From contig NZ_LT629766.1 of assembly GCF_900105315.1 (NCBI RefSeq), positions 496,001 through 560,000 of the forward strand: a DNA stretch of 64,000 bases, given 5' to 3'. This document shows, one piece after another, positions 8,235 to 17,521 of this stretch (within the stretch, counting starts at the first letter, position 1; every line of letters begins with the position of its first letter). Both the position numbers and the translations under genes were made by a program. Source of the DNA: Brevibacterium siliguriense (GTDB lineage Bacteria > Actinomycetota > Actinomycetes > Actinomycetales > Brevibacteriaceae). The notes under the pieces were generated by a model that was given only the letters and a program-made list of their open reading frames with translations, was not told where the DNA came from and did no database searches.

Positions 8235-10178
8235 TTATTCGCGCGGTCCCGACAGCAGCATGAGCGCGGCACCGGCGACGATGCGTTTGTAGACCGGCTC
8301 GACGGACAGCGCGTCTCCGTCGGCTGTGAGGAGCCCGAGCTCCGTGAACTCCTTCAGCTCGTCTGCCAGCAGCTTCGAGAGTCGCTCGGCGCGCACCTCG
8401 CCGAGGTCGAGTTCTGGGCGTTCGGGTGCCGAGTCAGGAGTGAGGATCTCGATGAGGCGCTGAGCGATTGTGATCGCCGGGGCGCCGTAGTCCTCTCCGG
8501 GAACGAGGTTGATCACGTCGAGCAGCCGCTCGTAGATGAAGGCGCCGATGACCGGCAACGCGGTATCCGCGCCCACCTCGCCTTTCTTCCACTCGTCGGC
8601 GGCACTTCCCGGGCGGACCTTGGTTCCAGTGATCTCGGTGATCTCAGCACTCTGCATCACGGCCCACATCGCTTCGAGGACGGGCACCTCGTCGGCGCTG
8701 CGCGCATAGTTCACGCCGTCTTCGTAACGGGCGTTCGACGCGACTCCGACGGCTTTGATGCCGAACTTTCCGGCCGCCTCGGCGATATCGGCTCGCTTCA
8801 CCCGCCCCGTACCGGTCAGCGGGCGGGAGTCGCCGATCCAGTCGAGAATGCCGACCACGCCCTCGACGAGGCGGTTCTGTGGCATGGGCTGTGCGAGCTG
8901 CTCCTCGCTCAGGGCATTGGCCTCGACTGCAGCCATCAAGGCCGAGGGCAGCGGGTCGGTGCGCATGCTCGCGGCCTCGGCGCGGCCCCGGGCGACGCTC
9001 CAGCGTTCGGGGGTCTCGTCGGTGTCCATGCGGAAGCGGAGATAGTTGTCGAGAGCTTCGAGGCTGTCGAGGAAGATCACCGTCGAAGGAGATTCGCCAT
9101 CGGCCTTCTCGGATTCCTCCTGGCCGTCGGCTGCGAAGCTTTCGAGGACATCGAGAAGGTCGTCGATTCCCTCGGGCTCGTCGATATCTGCCCGGGAGGA
9201 CACGGCGATGCAGAACAGGAGGTGGGCGATGTCGAAGACCTCTGAGTCCTCATCGACATCGTCGTAGGTCTCGGCCAGCCAGTCGCGGAAGCGCCGGTAG
9301 AGCGGCATCTCGTAGACAGTCTTCTCGACCTCGTCCATTCGTTCATCGATGCCCGACGGGTCAGCGGCACCTGCTGCATGACCGGTCGCGTTCGATCCGC
9401 CGAGCCACTCCGGCAGGTCCTGTTCTGCGGCGGGGTCGTCCTGACCCTCCTGGACGTCCTGGACCACACGGTCGGCCGGGCGATAAGTGCCAGCAACCGG
9501 TTCCGGATAGCCGTCGAGCGGCATGAGTTCGTCGACAACGTCCTGCGCCGAAACTCTGTCTCGCTTGGTCAGACGCACGACCGCAGCGGCCACGGCGAGC
9601 ATGGACCCCTCGAGGACGGGAAGTCCGCTGTTGCTGGTGATGAGGCGGTCGAGGCTGTCGACGACGCGTCCCTTGTGGGCCAGGGCCAGGATATCGCGGG
9701 CCACGGCACGGGACTTCTTCGCCGACCACTTCGGCGCCATCACACCGCCGAGCTTCGGTCCGAGCGCGTCGTCGGTGAACCATTCGTCGACGAGACCCAT
9801 CGCCGACCCGGTCACCTGTGCCACGCTCGGGTTGAAGTCCTCGGGATCCGAGGGCAGGGAGGCCACCACAGCCTCGGCGCGATTGATATCGCCTTCGGCG
9901 AAGGCCAGGGCGAAGGACCGCAGCTTCCCCAGAGCCAGTCCTCGGTGAGCACCGGTCGGGTTGAAGAGACGTCGGTTGTATTCTCCTTGTGCCTTTTCCA
10001 TGGCTGCGTGGAATTCGGCTTCGGTGAAGTCCGCTTTCGGATCGTCGATGTCGACGCCTTCAGCTTTGAGGAACGGCGCCAGCTCCCGCATCATCCGATC
10101 GCCCATGCCGGGGCTGTGGCTGATATTGCCGCCCGCTGCCATACCGTGGAATTCGGGACTGTCGAAGAAAGAAGACAC
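8235..10178 (-). CDS. Uncharacterised 647-residue protein
   Basis: I do not recognise this family. The GTG at 10176-10178 is preferred because AGGAG lies six bases upstream; a longer reading frame to 10307 would add a Cys- and Arg-rich segment unlike a protein start. The product is acidic, soluble-looking and probably mostly helical, with no signal peptide or membrane segment. Recognisable landmarks are a conserved-looking N-terminal block (about residues 30-110, PFLKAEGVDIDDP, FNPTGAHRGLALGKLRSFALAFAEGD), a middle Asp/Glu-rich linker, and a C-terminal block with a possible winged-helix region (VKRADIAEAAGKFGIKAV). It ends near the iron locus but is separated from it by the iron box, so it is probably an independent unit. 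Confidence 0.75.
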   Translation of the reverse strand: MSSFFDSPEFHGMAAGGNISHSPGMGDRMMRELAPFLKAEGVDIDDPKADFTEAEFHAAMEKAQGEYNRRLFNPTGAHRGLALGKLRSFALAFAEGDINRAEAVVASLPSDPEDFNPSVAQVTGSAMGLVDEWFTDDALGPKLGGVMAPKWSAKKSRAVARDILALAHKGRVVDSLDRLITSNSGLPVLEGSMLAVAAAVVRLTKRDRVSAQDVVDELMPLDGYPEPVAGTYRPADRVVQDVQEGQDDPAAEQDLPEWLGGSNATGHAAGAADPSGIDERMDEVEKTVYEMPLYRRFRDWLAETYDDVDEDSEVFDIAHLLFCIAVSSRADIDEPEGIDDLLDVLESFAADGQEESEKADGESPSTVIFLDSLEALDNYLRFRMDTDETPERWSVARGRAEAASMRTDPLPSALMAAVEANALSEEQLAQPMPQNRLVEGVVGILDWIGDSRPLTGTGRVKRADIAEAAGKFGIKAVGVASNARYEDGVNYARSADEVPVLEAMWAVMQSAEITEITGTKVRPGSAADEWKKGEVGADTALPVIGAFIYERLLDVINLVPGEDYGAPAITIAQRLIEILTPDSAPERPELDLGEVRAERLSKLLADELKEFTELGLLTADGDALSVEPVYKRIVAGAALMLLSGPRE

Positions 10179-10343
10179 GCACTGCTCCTGCCGAGGATGA
10201 ACTGAAGCAATAACGGTAACAAGTCCGACCGCGTCCGCTGCACAACCGCCCCGGCATGGCCGCACGGCTTCACCAAGATCACATTTCGGGAGTCGGCGGG
10301 ACCGCACCCATCGCTTCGGCGCCGGCCAGTGCTCAAGCCCTGG

Positions 10344-10961
10344 TCAGCGCTCAGCCCTTGACGAGGCGAGGGTCTTCCGCACCGCCCTGATGGTCAACTC
10401 GAGGGACTGGGCACGCGCGGTCGGATCGTCGACGCCGACGCTCACGCTGTAGAGGTGTCCGGAGCCGATGGTGAGGTAGACGAATGCCGCCGCCCATCCG
10501 ATCGGCACGCCCTCATCGATGGAACCGTCCGCCTGCCCCCTCGCGATGACGGCTTCGAGCGGATCGTCCTCAGCATCCGCACGGGACTCCGCACCTGACC
10601 GGGACTCGGCGGCCGCCTCGGCGAAGGTCTCATCGGTGATGATCGGGTTGTCGGCGAAGAGCAAGGTGAGCACATCGGGCAGAGTGAACAGCTCTGCACA
10701 GATTCGTTCGAGCGCAGCCAGCCCGGCCCCTTCGCCAGGACGGGCTTTCATGACCGCCTCACCGAATCGCCGGGCACCGAGCCGGGCCGCCGCGCCGACG
10801 AGCGCCTCCCGATCACCGAAATGCCGATAGAGGGTCGTGCGGCCGACGCCGATCGACTGCGAGAGCTCGATCATCGACGCCTGCGGGTTCGCGGCAAGGT
10901 GGGTCAGCGCCTCGCTGACCAGGGCCTCTCGGCCCAATCGACGCATGCCCTGCACCGGCAC
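10344..10961 (-). CDS. TetR-family transcriptional regulator
   Basis: A 205-residue TetR-type repressor. The N-terminal helix-turn-helix (about residues 10-55) contains the classic MIELSQSIGVGRTTLYRHFGDREALVGAA. The remaining helices form the variable ligand pocket. A GTG start at 10961 is supported by GGGGG four bases upstream. A 7-bp inverted repeat lies in the 109-base divergent region shared with the membrane protein gene at 11071, which suggests repression of both genes. The ligand is unknown. Confidence 0.88.
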   Translation of the reverse strand: MPVQGMRRLGREALVSEALTHLAANPQASMIELSQSIGVGRTTLYRHFGDREALVGAAARLGARRFGEAVMKARPGEGAGLAALERICAELFTLPDVLTLLFADNPIITDETFAEAAAESRSGAESRADAEDDPLEAVIARGQADGSIDEGVPIGWAAAFVYLTIGSGHLYSVSVGVDDPTARAQSLELTIRAVRKTLASSRAER

Positions 10962-11004
10962 AATACCCCCCTGACTCTGTTAACGATACAGAGCAGTCTA
11001 CTTA

Positions 11005-11022
11005 TGGAACACCACTGTTCCA
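11005..11022. promoter_or_regulatory. Putative TetR operator
   Basis: TGGAACA-CCAC-TGTTCCA is a perfect 7-bp inverted repeat with a four-base spacer. It lies in the divergent region between the TetR gene (start 10961) and the membrane protein gene (start 11071). Size and placement fit a TetR operator. Confidence 0.6.
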
Positions 11023-11070
11023 GTTTGGTATCATGGAGTACCGACAACGCATTCAAGGATCGAGCAAGTG

Positions 11071-11586
11071 ATGGATCAGCCCCAGCAGGAGAACGACTCC
11101 ACCGCCCGGCAGCCCCACGCAGCTGCGACGTTCGCGCTCAGTCGGACCGACGTCGCCGTCATCGGCCTCGTCTGCATCGGCATCGGCGTGGCACTGGGAT
11201 TCTTCCTTCCGGCACTCGGGTCGTTTGCCGCGACGTTCCCCATCCCCTTCGGCGACGTCATCGAGAAGCTCAGCCGCTTCGACCAGGCGTGGGTCGTCAT
11301 CGCCCGACCGATCATCGGCGGGGTGCTCGGGATCATCTCCGCATTCTTCATCGTCGCCTCGTCGACTCCCCTGGTCATCGATGAACACGGAATCACCGTC
11401 GGGCGAGACGACGACCACCCGCTGCGCATCTCGCGCGCCTCGTTCTCGACCGCCTATTTCGACGGCGGCAAGCTGACGATCCTCACGTCCGGCGGCCACC
11501 AAGCGTACAAAGGCGATGTCGAGGGCAAGAAGACCGCAATCGCCGAGGCCTTCACCTCCCGCGGTTACCGGTGGGGAGAGATCTGA
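11071..11586 (+). CDS. Small membrane protein with PH-like domain (YqeB-like)
   Basis: A protein of 171 residues. Two hydrophobic segments (DVAVIGLVCIGIGVALGFFL and VVIARPIIGGVLGIISAFFI) are followed by a compact beta-rich C-terminal domain (TPLVIDEHGITVGRDDDHPLRISRASFSTAYFDGGKLTIL) resembling bacterial PH-like domains such as that of YqeB. A GTG three bases upstream is an alternative start; AAGGAT lies upstream of both. It is divergent from the TetR gene and probably controlled by it. The function is unknown. Confidence 0.75.
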   Translation: MDQPQQENDSTARQPHAAATFALSRTDVAVIGLVCIGIGVALGFFLPALGSFAATFPIPFGDVIEKLSRFDQAWVVIARPIIGGVLGIISAFFIVASSTPLVIDEHGITVGRDDDHPLRISRASFSTAYFDGGKLTILTSGGHQAYKGDVEGKKTAIAEAFTSRGYRWGEI

Positions 11587-11750
11587 GCAGTCCGAAAGCG
11601 AAGTCTGCGCCACCCTGACCGTCCAGCCAAACGTCCACTCGACCTCCCGGTACCGGCCCCTTCGTCCCGAGTTCGCGACACGTTCGGCCGCTCGTCCTCA
11701 CCTGCGCGTAAGCCATGGAATCGTGACTCGGCTCACGCCACCATGGGGCC

Positions 11751-12857
11751 ATGACCATTGACGTTCCCACCACAGGCCGCTCACTGCCCCAGCTGCAGCC
11801 GATCAGCTTCATCGGCGCAGATGGCCGGCTCACCGACACTCCGACCGAAGGGCTGCGGATCCCCAGCGATGCCACCCTCACCGGTCTCTACCGGCAGATG
11901 GTCCTCGTCCGCCGGTTCGAAGCACAGGTCACCCACCTGACCCGACAGGGTCGGCTCGCGACCTATCCCTCCGCGGCAGGTCAGGAAGCCGCCGAGGTGG
12001 GGGCCACCACCGCGCTGGCCCCGAACGATTGGCTCTTCCCCACCTACCGCGACTCGGCAGCGCTGCTGACCCGCGGAGTGCCCGTCGCCGAGATCCTCGC
12101 CGCCTTCCGCGGGGACTGGCACTGCGGTTTCGACCCGCACGAGTATCACGCCTCACCTGCGGCGACACCGCTGGCGACGCAGACTCTGCACGCCACCGGA
12201 TTCGCGATGGCCGCGAAGCTCAAGGGCGAGGATACAGCGACCCTGACCTTCCTCGGCGACGGCGCCAGCAGCGAAGGCGATACGCACGAGGCATTCAACT
12301 TCGCCTCCGTGTGGCAGACCCCGACGGTCTTCGTTCTGCAGAACAACCAGTACGCGATCTCCACGCCCCTGCGGGAGCAGACGAACGCGACGATGCTCGC
12401 CGACCGGGCCGCCGGCTACGGAATGCCGGGACTGCGCGTCGACGGCAATGATGTCGCTGCCGTGTTCGCTGCCGTCGCCGCCGCGCTCGAACGCGGTCGG
12501 GACGGGGACGGTCCGACCCTCATCGAGTGCCTCACCTACCGGATGGAGTCACACACGAACTCCGACGATCCGACGAAGTACCGTGACACCGAGGAAGTCG
12601 AACACTGGAAGCAGTTCGATCCCATCGATCGTCTTGAGAAGTATCTGCGAACGACCGGTGCCCTCGACGATTCAACAGTCGCAGAGGTCGCCGAGGCGGC
12701 CGAGACCCTGGCCGCGTCCGTCCGCGATGCGATGAATCAAGAGGCCGAGATCGACCCACGCGAGCTCTTCTCCCACGTCTATTCGACTCCGCGCACGGCT
12801 CTTGCCGAACAGCAGCAGGTCCTCGAGGCCGAACTCGCCGCGGCAGGCCGCGCATGA
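11751..12857 (+). CDS. bkdA: 2-oxoacid dehydrogenase E1 alpha subunit
   Basis: A 368-residue thiamine-diphosphate-dependent E1 alpha. The ThDP-binding motif runs from GDGASSEGDTHEAFNFASVW to QNNQYAIS, and the N-terminal half has the usual RRFEAQVTHLTRQGRLATYPSAAGQEAAEVG. It decarboxylates a 2-oxoacid and hands the acyl group to the E2 lipoyl arm. The Tyr-Pro-Ser-Ala-Gly-Gln signature favours branched-chain 2-oxoacids, but pyruvate-type enzymes of actinobacteria look similar. It overlaps E1 beta by four bases. No E3 gene is in the window. A short inverted repeat (GTGA..TCAC) lies ~20 bases upstream of the start. Confidence 0.88.
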   Translation: MTIDVPTTGRSLPQLQPISFIGADGRLTDTPTEGLRIPSDATLTGLYRQMVLVRRFEAQVTHLTRQGRLATYPSAAGQEAAEVGATTALAPNDWLFPTYRDSAALLTRGVPVAEILAAFRGDWHCGFDPHEYHASPAATPLATQTLHATGFAMAAKLKGEDTATLTFLGDGASSEGDTHEAFNFASVWQTPTVFVLQNNQYAISTPLREQTNATMLADRAAGYGMPGLRVDGNDVAAVFAAVAAALERGRDGDGPTLIECLTYRMESHTNSDDPTKYRDTEEVEHWKQFDPIDRLEKYLRTTGALDDSTVAEVAEAAETLAASVRDAMNQEAEIDPRELFSHVYSTPRTALAEQQQVLEAELAAAGRA

Positions 12858-13936
12858 GCGTCGAGACGGGAACCGACCCGACGACTGACCCGACCGCGGT
12901 GAACGACGAACCCGCCACGGCCGCCTCGGCGAGCACCGAACCGGCGACAACGGCCGCCCCGTCATCGGTGACGATGACGAAGGCCCTCAACCAGGCGCTG
13001 CGGGATTCCCTGGCCGACGACGACACTGTGCTCGTCTTCGGTGAGGATGTCGGCCGCCTCGGCGGGGTCTTCCGTGTTACCGAAGGACTGCGGGCCGAGT
13101 TCGGGTCGAACCGAGTCTGGGATTCTCCGCTTGCGGAGTCGGGCATCATCGGCACCGCGATCGGCATGGCGATGAACGGGATGCGCCCGGTCGTCGAGAT
13201 GCAGTTCGACGCCTACGCCTACCCTGCGTTCGAGCAGATCGTGTCCCATGTGGCGAAGATGCGGAATCGGACGAAAGGCCGGGTCAGCCTGCCGATCACG
13301 ATCCGGATTCCCTATGCCGGCGATATCGGCGGGGTCGAACATCACTCGGATTCCTCGGAGGCCTATTGGACGTCGACACCGGGTCTGACCGTCGTCACAC
13401 CGTCGAACCCGGCCGATGCGTATTCGCTGCTGCGCGAGTCGATCGCCTCCGACGACCCGGTCGTGTTCATGGAGCCGAAGTCGCGGTACTGGATGAAGGA
13501 GACGCTGTCCCTGCCCGTGACGACGGCGCCGATGAATCGGGCGCAGGTCATCCGCGAGGGCACCGACGTCACCCTGCTCGCTTATGGTCCGACGGTGCGG
13601 ACGGCGCTCGAAACTGCTGAGGCCGGGGCCGAGCACGGACTGTCCATCGAGGTCATCGACCTGCGCACGCTCTCGCCCTTCGACGATGAGACGGTGTCCG
13701 CCTCGGTGCGCAAGACCTCGCGCGCGGCGATCATCCACGAGGCCGCGCAGTTCGGCGGATACGGCGCCGAGGTGGCAGCCCGCCTCACCGAACGCAGCTT
13801 CACCTATCTGTCAGCCCCGATCCTTCGGGTCGCCGGGTTCGACGTGCCCTACCCGTCGCCGAAGCTCGAGGAGTTCTACTTGCCCACCGTCGAACGTGTG
13901 CTCGATGCGCTCGAGTCCTGGGATTGGGAGTTGTGA
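12854..13936 (+). CDS. bkdB: 2-oxoacid dehydrogenase E1 beta subunit
   Basis: E1 beta, 360 residues, about 35 more than usual because of an Ala/Thr/Glu-rich N-terminal extension before TMTKALNQALRDSLADDDTVLVFGEDVGRLGGVFRVT. That block, the PLAESGIIGTAIGMAMNGMRPVVEMQF segment and the C-terminal transketolase domain (HEAAQFGGYGAEVAARL) are all typical. It forms an alpha2beta2 E1 with the preceding gene. The ATG overlaps the E1 alpha stop by four bases and its own stop overlaps the E2 start by one base, so the three subunits are translationally coupled. Confidence 0.9.
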   Translation: MSVETGTDPTTDPTAVNDEPATAASASTEPATTAAPSSVTMTKALNQALRDSLADDDTVLVFGEDVGRLGGVFRVTEGLRAEFGSNRVWDSPLAESGIIGTAIGMAMNGMRPVVEMQFDAYAYPAFEQIVSHVAKMRNRTKGRVSLPITIRIPYAGDIGGVEHHSDSSEAYWTSTPGLTVVTPSNPADAYSLLRESIASDDPVVFMEPKSRYWMKETLSLPVTTAPMNRAQVIREGTDVTLLAYGPTVRTALETAEAGAEHGLSIEVIDLRTLSPFDDETVSASVRKTSRAAIIHEAAQFGGYGAEVAARLTERSFTYLSAPILRVAGFDVPYPSPKLEEFYLPTVERVLDALESWDWEL

Positions 13937-15441
13937 TGAGTGCTGATCTGAATACGGGTACGCGCGAATTCATCCTTCCCGACCTCGGCGAAGGCCTCAC
14001 CGAGGCGGAGCTGATCTCCTGGAAGGTCGAGATCGGCGATGAGGTCCACGTCGATCAGATGGTCGTCGAGGTCGAGTCCGCGAAGTCCGTCGTCGAACTC
14101 CCCTGCCCTTACGCCGGACGCATCGTCAGCCTCCATGCGAACGCCGGTGACACCGTCAGCGCAGGTCAGGCGCTGCTTTCGGTCGCCAAGGCGGGGGTTG
14201 AGGCGAGCGCGGAAGCCGAGTCCGCAGACGACAGCTCCGGCGAGTCGAGCGGTGCGAACCTCATCGGCTACGGCACCTCCGAGCCGAAGGCCCGGTCGAC
14301 GAAGAAGCGTTCGTTCGGCGGCAAACACGCGGCCGCACCGGACGCGACATCCACCGCCGCACCGACTGCGGCTCCCGCGGTTCCGACCGTCATCCCAGCT
14401 GCTCCTCCGCAGCCGCCGACCGAAACGCCAGCCCCTGCCGGCGACTCTTCGACCGTTGCCACCGACCGCGTCTCCCCCGTGTCCTCACCCCTCGTGCGCA
14501 AGCTTGCAAAGGACCACGGCATCAGTGCCAAGCATCTGCCCGGCACCGGCCCCGGCGGTGTCGTGACCAGGTCCGACGTACTTGCCGCCATCGAATCCGG
14601 GGCAGCCGCAGCCGCCACACGAGTCCCCTCGGGGACGTCCCCGGTCGCCCAACCGCACGTGGGAACGGAAGGCACAGCCGCCTCGGCGAGCGTGCCTGTA
14701 TCCGGTACAGCCGCCTCGGCGAAGGTGCCCGCTTCCGTCGCCCAGGCCGACCGCGATACCCGCACCCCGATCACGGGGCTGCGGAAGGTCGTGTCCGAAC
14801 GCCTCACGAAGTCGCGGCAGGAGATCCCCGAAGCGACTATCTGGCTCGACGTCGACGCCACCGAGCTGCTCAATACGAAGCGTGCGCTCGAGGCGCGCAC
14901 CGGTGAGAAGTATTCGCTGCTGTCGCTCGTCGCTCGCTTCGTCGTGGCCGGGTTGAAGAAGTACCCGATCATCAACTCTTCGATCGATACTGCTGCCGGC
15001 GAGATCGTCACCCACGGTGACATCAACCTCGGACTGGCTGCGCAGACTCCGCGCGGACTCATGGTTCCCGTCGTCCACGGGGCCGGTGAGATGAGCCTGA
15101 GGCAGCTGCGCGACTCCGTGTCCGAGACCGTCGGGAAGGCCGCCTCGGGGAGGTTCGATCCGTCCGAGCTCTCCGGCGGCACGTTCACCTTGAACAACTA
15201 CGGGGTGTTCGGCGTCGACGGTTCGGCCCCGATCATCAATCTCCCCGAGGTGGCCATGCTCGGCCTCGGCCGAATCAAGGACCGGCCGTGGGTCTCACAC
15301 GGCGAGCTGACTGTGCGCAAGGTGATGTACTTGTCGTTCGTCTTCGACCACCGGGCGTGCGACGGTCAGGAGCCGAGCGAGTTCCTCACTTTCGTCGCCG
15401 ACTGCATCGAGAACCCGATTTCGCTGTTCCCTGAGCTCTGA
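13936..15441 (+). CDS. bkdC: Dihydrolipoamide acyltransferase E2
   Basis: A 501-residue E2. In order: one lipoyl domain (about residues 10-85, lipoyl-lysine candidate K50 in VESAKSVVE), an Ala/Pro linker, an E3-binding domain (SPLVRKLAKDHGISAKHLPGTGPGGVVTRSDV, about residues 185-220), a second linker, and the acyltransferase domain ending with the catalytic H-R-A-C-D-G. I start it at the ATG overlapping the E1 beta stop (TGATG) rather than at an upstream in-frame codon. It moves the acyl group to CoA; with E1 it makes branched-chain acyl-CoAs or acetyl-CoA. Confidence 0.9.
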   Translation: MSADLNTGTREFILPDLGEGLTEAELISWKVEIGDEVHVDQMVVEVESAKSVVELPCPYAGRIVSLHANAGDTVSAGQALLSVAKAGVEASAEAESADDSSGESSGANLIGYGTSEPKARSTKKRSFGGKHAAAPDATSTAAPTAAPAVPTVIPAAPPQPPTETPAPAGDSSTVATDRVSPVSSPLVRKLAKDHGISAKHLPGTGPGGVVTRSDVLAAIESGAAAAATRVPSGTSPVAQPHVGTEGTAASASVPVSGTAASAKVPASVAQADRDTRTPITGLRKVVSERLTKSRQEIPEATIWLDVDATELLNTKRALEARTGEKYSLLSLVARFVVAGLKKYPIINSSIDTAAGEIVTHGDINLGLAAQTPRGLMVPVVHGAGEMSLRQLRDSVSETVGKAASGRFDPSELSGGTFTLNNYGVFGVDGSAPIINLPEVAMLGLGRIKDRPWVSHGELTVRKVMYLSFVFDHRACDGQEPSEFLTFVADCIENPISLFPEL

Positions 15442-15454
15442 CGAGCGCCCTCGA

Positions 15455-15512
15455 TCAACGCGAAACTCGAAAAGATCGTCACTCGCGACGACTTTTTCGA
15501 GTTTCGCGTTGA
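15455..15512. terminator. Palindromic repeat copy 1 / bidirectional terminator
   Basis: A 26-bp inverted repeat (15455-15480 with 15487-15512, 24 pairs, six-base loop) lies between the convergent E2 and ABC-F genes. A-rich and T-rich runs within the arms make it a plausible terminator in both directions. Its sequence is closely related to the palindrome at 19351-19408. Confidence 0.8.
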
Positions 15513-15552
15513 CTGAGCGGAGGTGGACTCATATGCCGAGCGGCCCCGTCCC

Positions 15553-17217
15553 TCACCCGATGTCGACACGCGGCCAGTCCGCGAGATCCGCCAACATCTG
15601 CCGGTCGTGGGTGACGACGATGAGCGCCGCCGAGGCGGTTCCGAAGGATTCCGTGAGTTCGTCGACCAGCGAAGCAGACAGATGGTTCGTCGGCTCATCG
15701 AGGATGAGCACGTCGGGTTCGGCCGCCAGGCACATCGCCAGCTGGAGTCTGCGCCGCTGACCCTGCGAAAGCCGGTGAACCGGTGTCGTCGAGTCATCCG
15801 CCGAGAGCAGCCCGAGATCCTGCAGGGTGAGATCCTGCGAAGCGAGGTCACCAGACAGCGACGACCGTAGTGCATAGTCCTCGAACACCCGTGCGGCGGT
15901 GTCGTCGGCGTTCCATTCGGGGACCTCCTGACTGAGCAGCTCCACCCGTGCCTGCGGATGTCTGCGCACTTCTCCGGAACTCGGATCGAGACGGCCGGTG
16001 AGCACGTCGAGAAGCGTCGACTTGCCGGTGCCGTTCGCCCCGGTGACGAGCAACCGGTCACCAGGAGCGATGCTCAGAGACACCGTCTGCCTCATTCGCC
16101 CTTCGACGGTGACCGATTCCGCAGTCAACAGCGAGCCGCCCTCCGCTTCCCACCGCTCGGCATCGGAATCCGACACGTCCGGCCACTGCAGACGCAGGGG
16201 TGGTTCGGGCACTTCCACGGCGTGCCGTTCGAGGTCTTCGACGCGACGATTGAAGGCCTGCACGACGCCAGCGGTCCTCGTCGCACGAGTGTGCTTGCCG
16301 GTTCCCTTCGGTGGACGCCATCCCGTGCTCAACCGGGACCGGGCATCATCAGCAGCATCGGACAGTCGGGCGTGTTCGGCCGCCTCGGCGAGGTAGTCCT
16401 GCTCCCACTTCTCACGGTCCCGACGTTTCCCCTCCACCCATCCGCGGTAGCCGCCGGAGTAGTTCCGGGGGCGTCCGTCGCGGCTCGGGTCGAGATCGAG
16501 GAATTCGTCGGCGACATCGTGCAGCAGCGCCCTGTCGTGGCTGACCAGGGCGAATCCGCCGGGTCGGGTGCGCATTCGCTCGGTGAGGAACGCCAGTGAC
16601 TGGGCGTCGAGGTGGTTCGTCGGTTCGTCGAGAAGCAGGATGTCGGTGCTCGAGCCGAGGACGACGGCCAGACGCACTCGATACCGCTGGCCGACCGAGA
16701 GGCTCGCGAGGCTCCGCGTCCGGTCCGAGCACGCGGAGAGTCCCGCCAGTGCCGTGTCGATGCGACGCTCACCGTCCCATGCGTCGAGGCGGGTCGCCCA
16801 TTCGAGGGCGTGAGTGAAGGCCTCGTCTGCTCCGGGTTCTTCTCGTGCCATGGCCTCCCCGGCGGCGTCGAGAGCGGCCAGTGCGGCGTTCTCCTGGCGC
16901 AGGGATTCATTGATGAGGTCGGCGACTGTGCGGTTGCCATCGGCACCGAGGGCCTGTTCGAGCAGGGTGACGGTACCTGACCGCCTCAGCACTCCCCGGT
17001 CAGGAGGAAGCGTACCGGCGAGGACATGCAGCAGGGTCGTCTTGCCGCTGCCATTCTCACCGACGACGGCCAGTCGCGAACCGGCGGAGACCGTCAGGTC
17101 GAGGCCGGTGAGGATCTCGCGGTCGCCGCGCATGATGTGAATGTCGTCGGCGCGGATGTGTGCGGCAGATCCTGCGGACAGGTCGGTTTCGGGGGATGAA
17201 GATGTTGATTTCGGCAT
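15553..17217 (-). CDS. ABC-F family ribosomal protection ATPase
   Basis: A 554-residue protein with two ABC ATPase domains and no membrane segments. Domain 1 has Walker [10 protein letters not shown], signature LSVGQ and Walker [13 protein letters not shown]. Domain 2 has [14 protein letters not shown] and [12 protein letters not shown]. The charged interdomain linker (about residues 245-340) corresponds to the arm that reaches into the ribosome. The family includes antibiotic-resistance factors that dislodge macrolides, lincosamides or pleuromutilins, and also housekeeping factors. Length and the leader ORF at 17318-17362 favour a resistance-type member. The proposed start follows GAAAG seven bases upstream. 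Which drug is involved cannot be told from the sequence. Confidence 0.88.
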   Translation of the reverse strand: MPKSTSSSPETDLSAGSAAHIRADDIHIMRGDREILTGLDLTVSAGSRLAVVGENGSGKTTLLHVLAGTLPPDRGVLRRSGTVTLLEQALGADGNRTVADLINESLRQENAALAALDAAGEAMAREEPGADEAFTHALEWATRLDAWDGERRIDTALAGLSACSDRTRSLASLSVGQRYRVRLAVVLGSSTDILLLDEPTNHLDAQSLAFLTERMRTRPGGFALVSHDRALLHDVADEFLDLDPSRDGRPRNYSGGYRGWVEGKRRDREKWEQDYLAEAAEHARLSDAADDARSRLSTGWRPPKGTGKHTRATRTAGVVQAFNRRVEDLERHAVEVPEPPLRLQWPDVSDSDAERWEAEGGSLLTAESVTVEGRMRQTVSLSIAPGDRLLVTGANGTGKSTLLDVLTGRLDPSSGEVRRHPQARVELLSQEVPEWNADDTAARVFEDYALRSSLSGDLASQDLTLQDLGLLSADDSTTPVHRLSQGQRRRLQLAMCLAAEPDVLILDEPTNHLSASLVDELTESFGTASAALIVVTHDRQMLADLADWPRVDIG

Positions 17218-17241
17218 CGTGGTCTTTCAGCTCGTCGTGGA

Positions 17242-17328
17242 GCCGGACAGCACGAAGCCACCGTCCGGCGAGGGCCAGGACGGCGCACGAGATCGATGTG
17301 AAGGGGTCCCGCCGCCGTCAGCGGCGGC
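17242..17328 (-). promoter_or_regulatory. Attenuator-like hairpins before the ABC-F gene
   Basis: Two hairpins lie between the leader ORF and the ABC-F start. A perfect 7-bp GC stem (17311-17317 with 17322-17328) has the leader stop codon in its loop. A second 7-bp stem (17242-17248 with 17263-17269) lies 25 bases before the ABC-F start. A ribosome stalled on the leader would open the first stem, the usual logic of drug-inducible attenuation. Confidence 0.5.
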
Positions 17329-17362
17329 TGCGGAGCCTTCTGGAGGGCATACCGAAATTCAT
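17318..17362 (-). CDS. Putative 14-residue regulatory leader peptide (RLR motif)
   Basis: The minus strand encodes MNFGMPSRRLRSRR followed by TGA, ending 100 bases before the ABC-F start. A good -10 hexamer (TAGAAT, 17370-17375) ends seven bases before the A of this ATG, so the mRNA may be leaderless and begin with this peptide. Arg-Leu-Arg is the arrest motif at which macrolide-bound ribosomes stall in known leaders such as ErmDL. The last two Arg codons form part of a hairpin stem. Nothing else marks it as a gene, so confidence is limited. Confidence 0.5.
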   Translation of the reverse strand: MNFGMPSRRLRSRR

Positions 17363-17369
17363 GGCATCG

Positions 17370-17375
17370 ATTCTA
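17370..17375 (-). promoter_or_regulatory. Candidate -10 box for leaderless ABC-F transcript
   Basis: TAGAAT on the minus strand lies seven bases upstream of the ATG of the 14-codon leader, the spacing expected if transcription starts at that A. The -35 region is poorly conserved, which would suit an activator-dependent promoter. Confidence 0.45.
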
Positions 17376-17521
17376 TCAATCACCGTCGAGCAGTGCGGCG
17401 GCGACCGGCGGCAGGACCATCCGGGTCCACACTTCGGACAGCTCTCACATCAGTGACCCACGACACTAACCTTGCCGAGGCCGCCGACCGGCTGCCCGTA
17501 TCGAGAGAAGGAAGGTCGCAC

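Noticed and set aside
14681-14740. Short tandem GCCGCCTCGGCG units in the E2 linker as a regulatory repeat
   Set aside because: They encode Ala/Ser-rich linker repeats typical of E2 proteins, so protein-level low complexity explains them.
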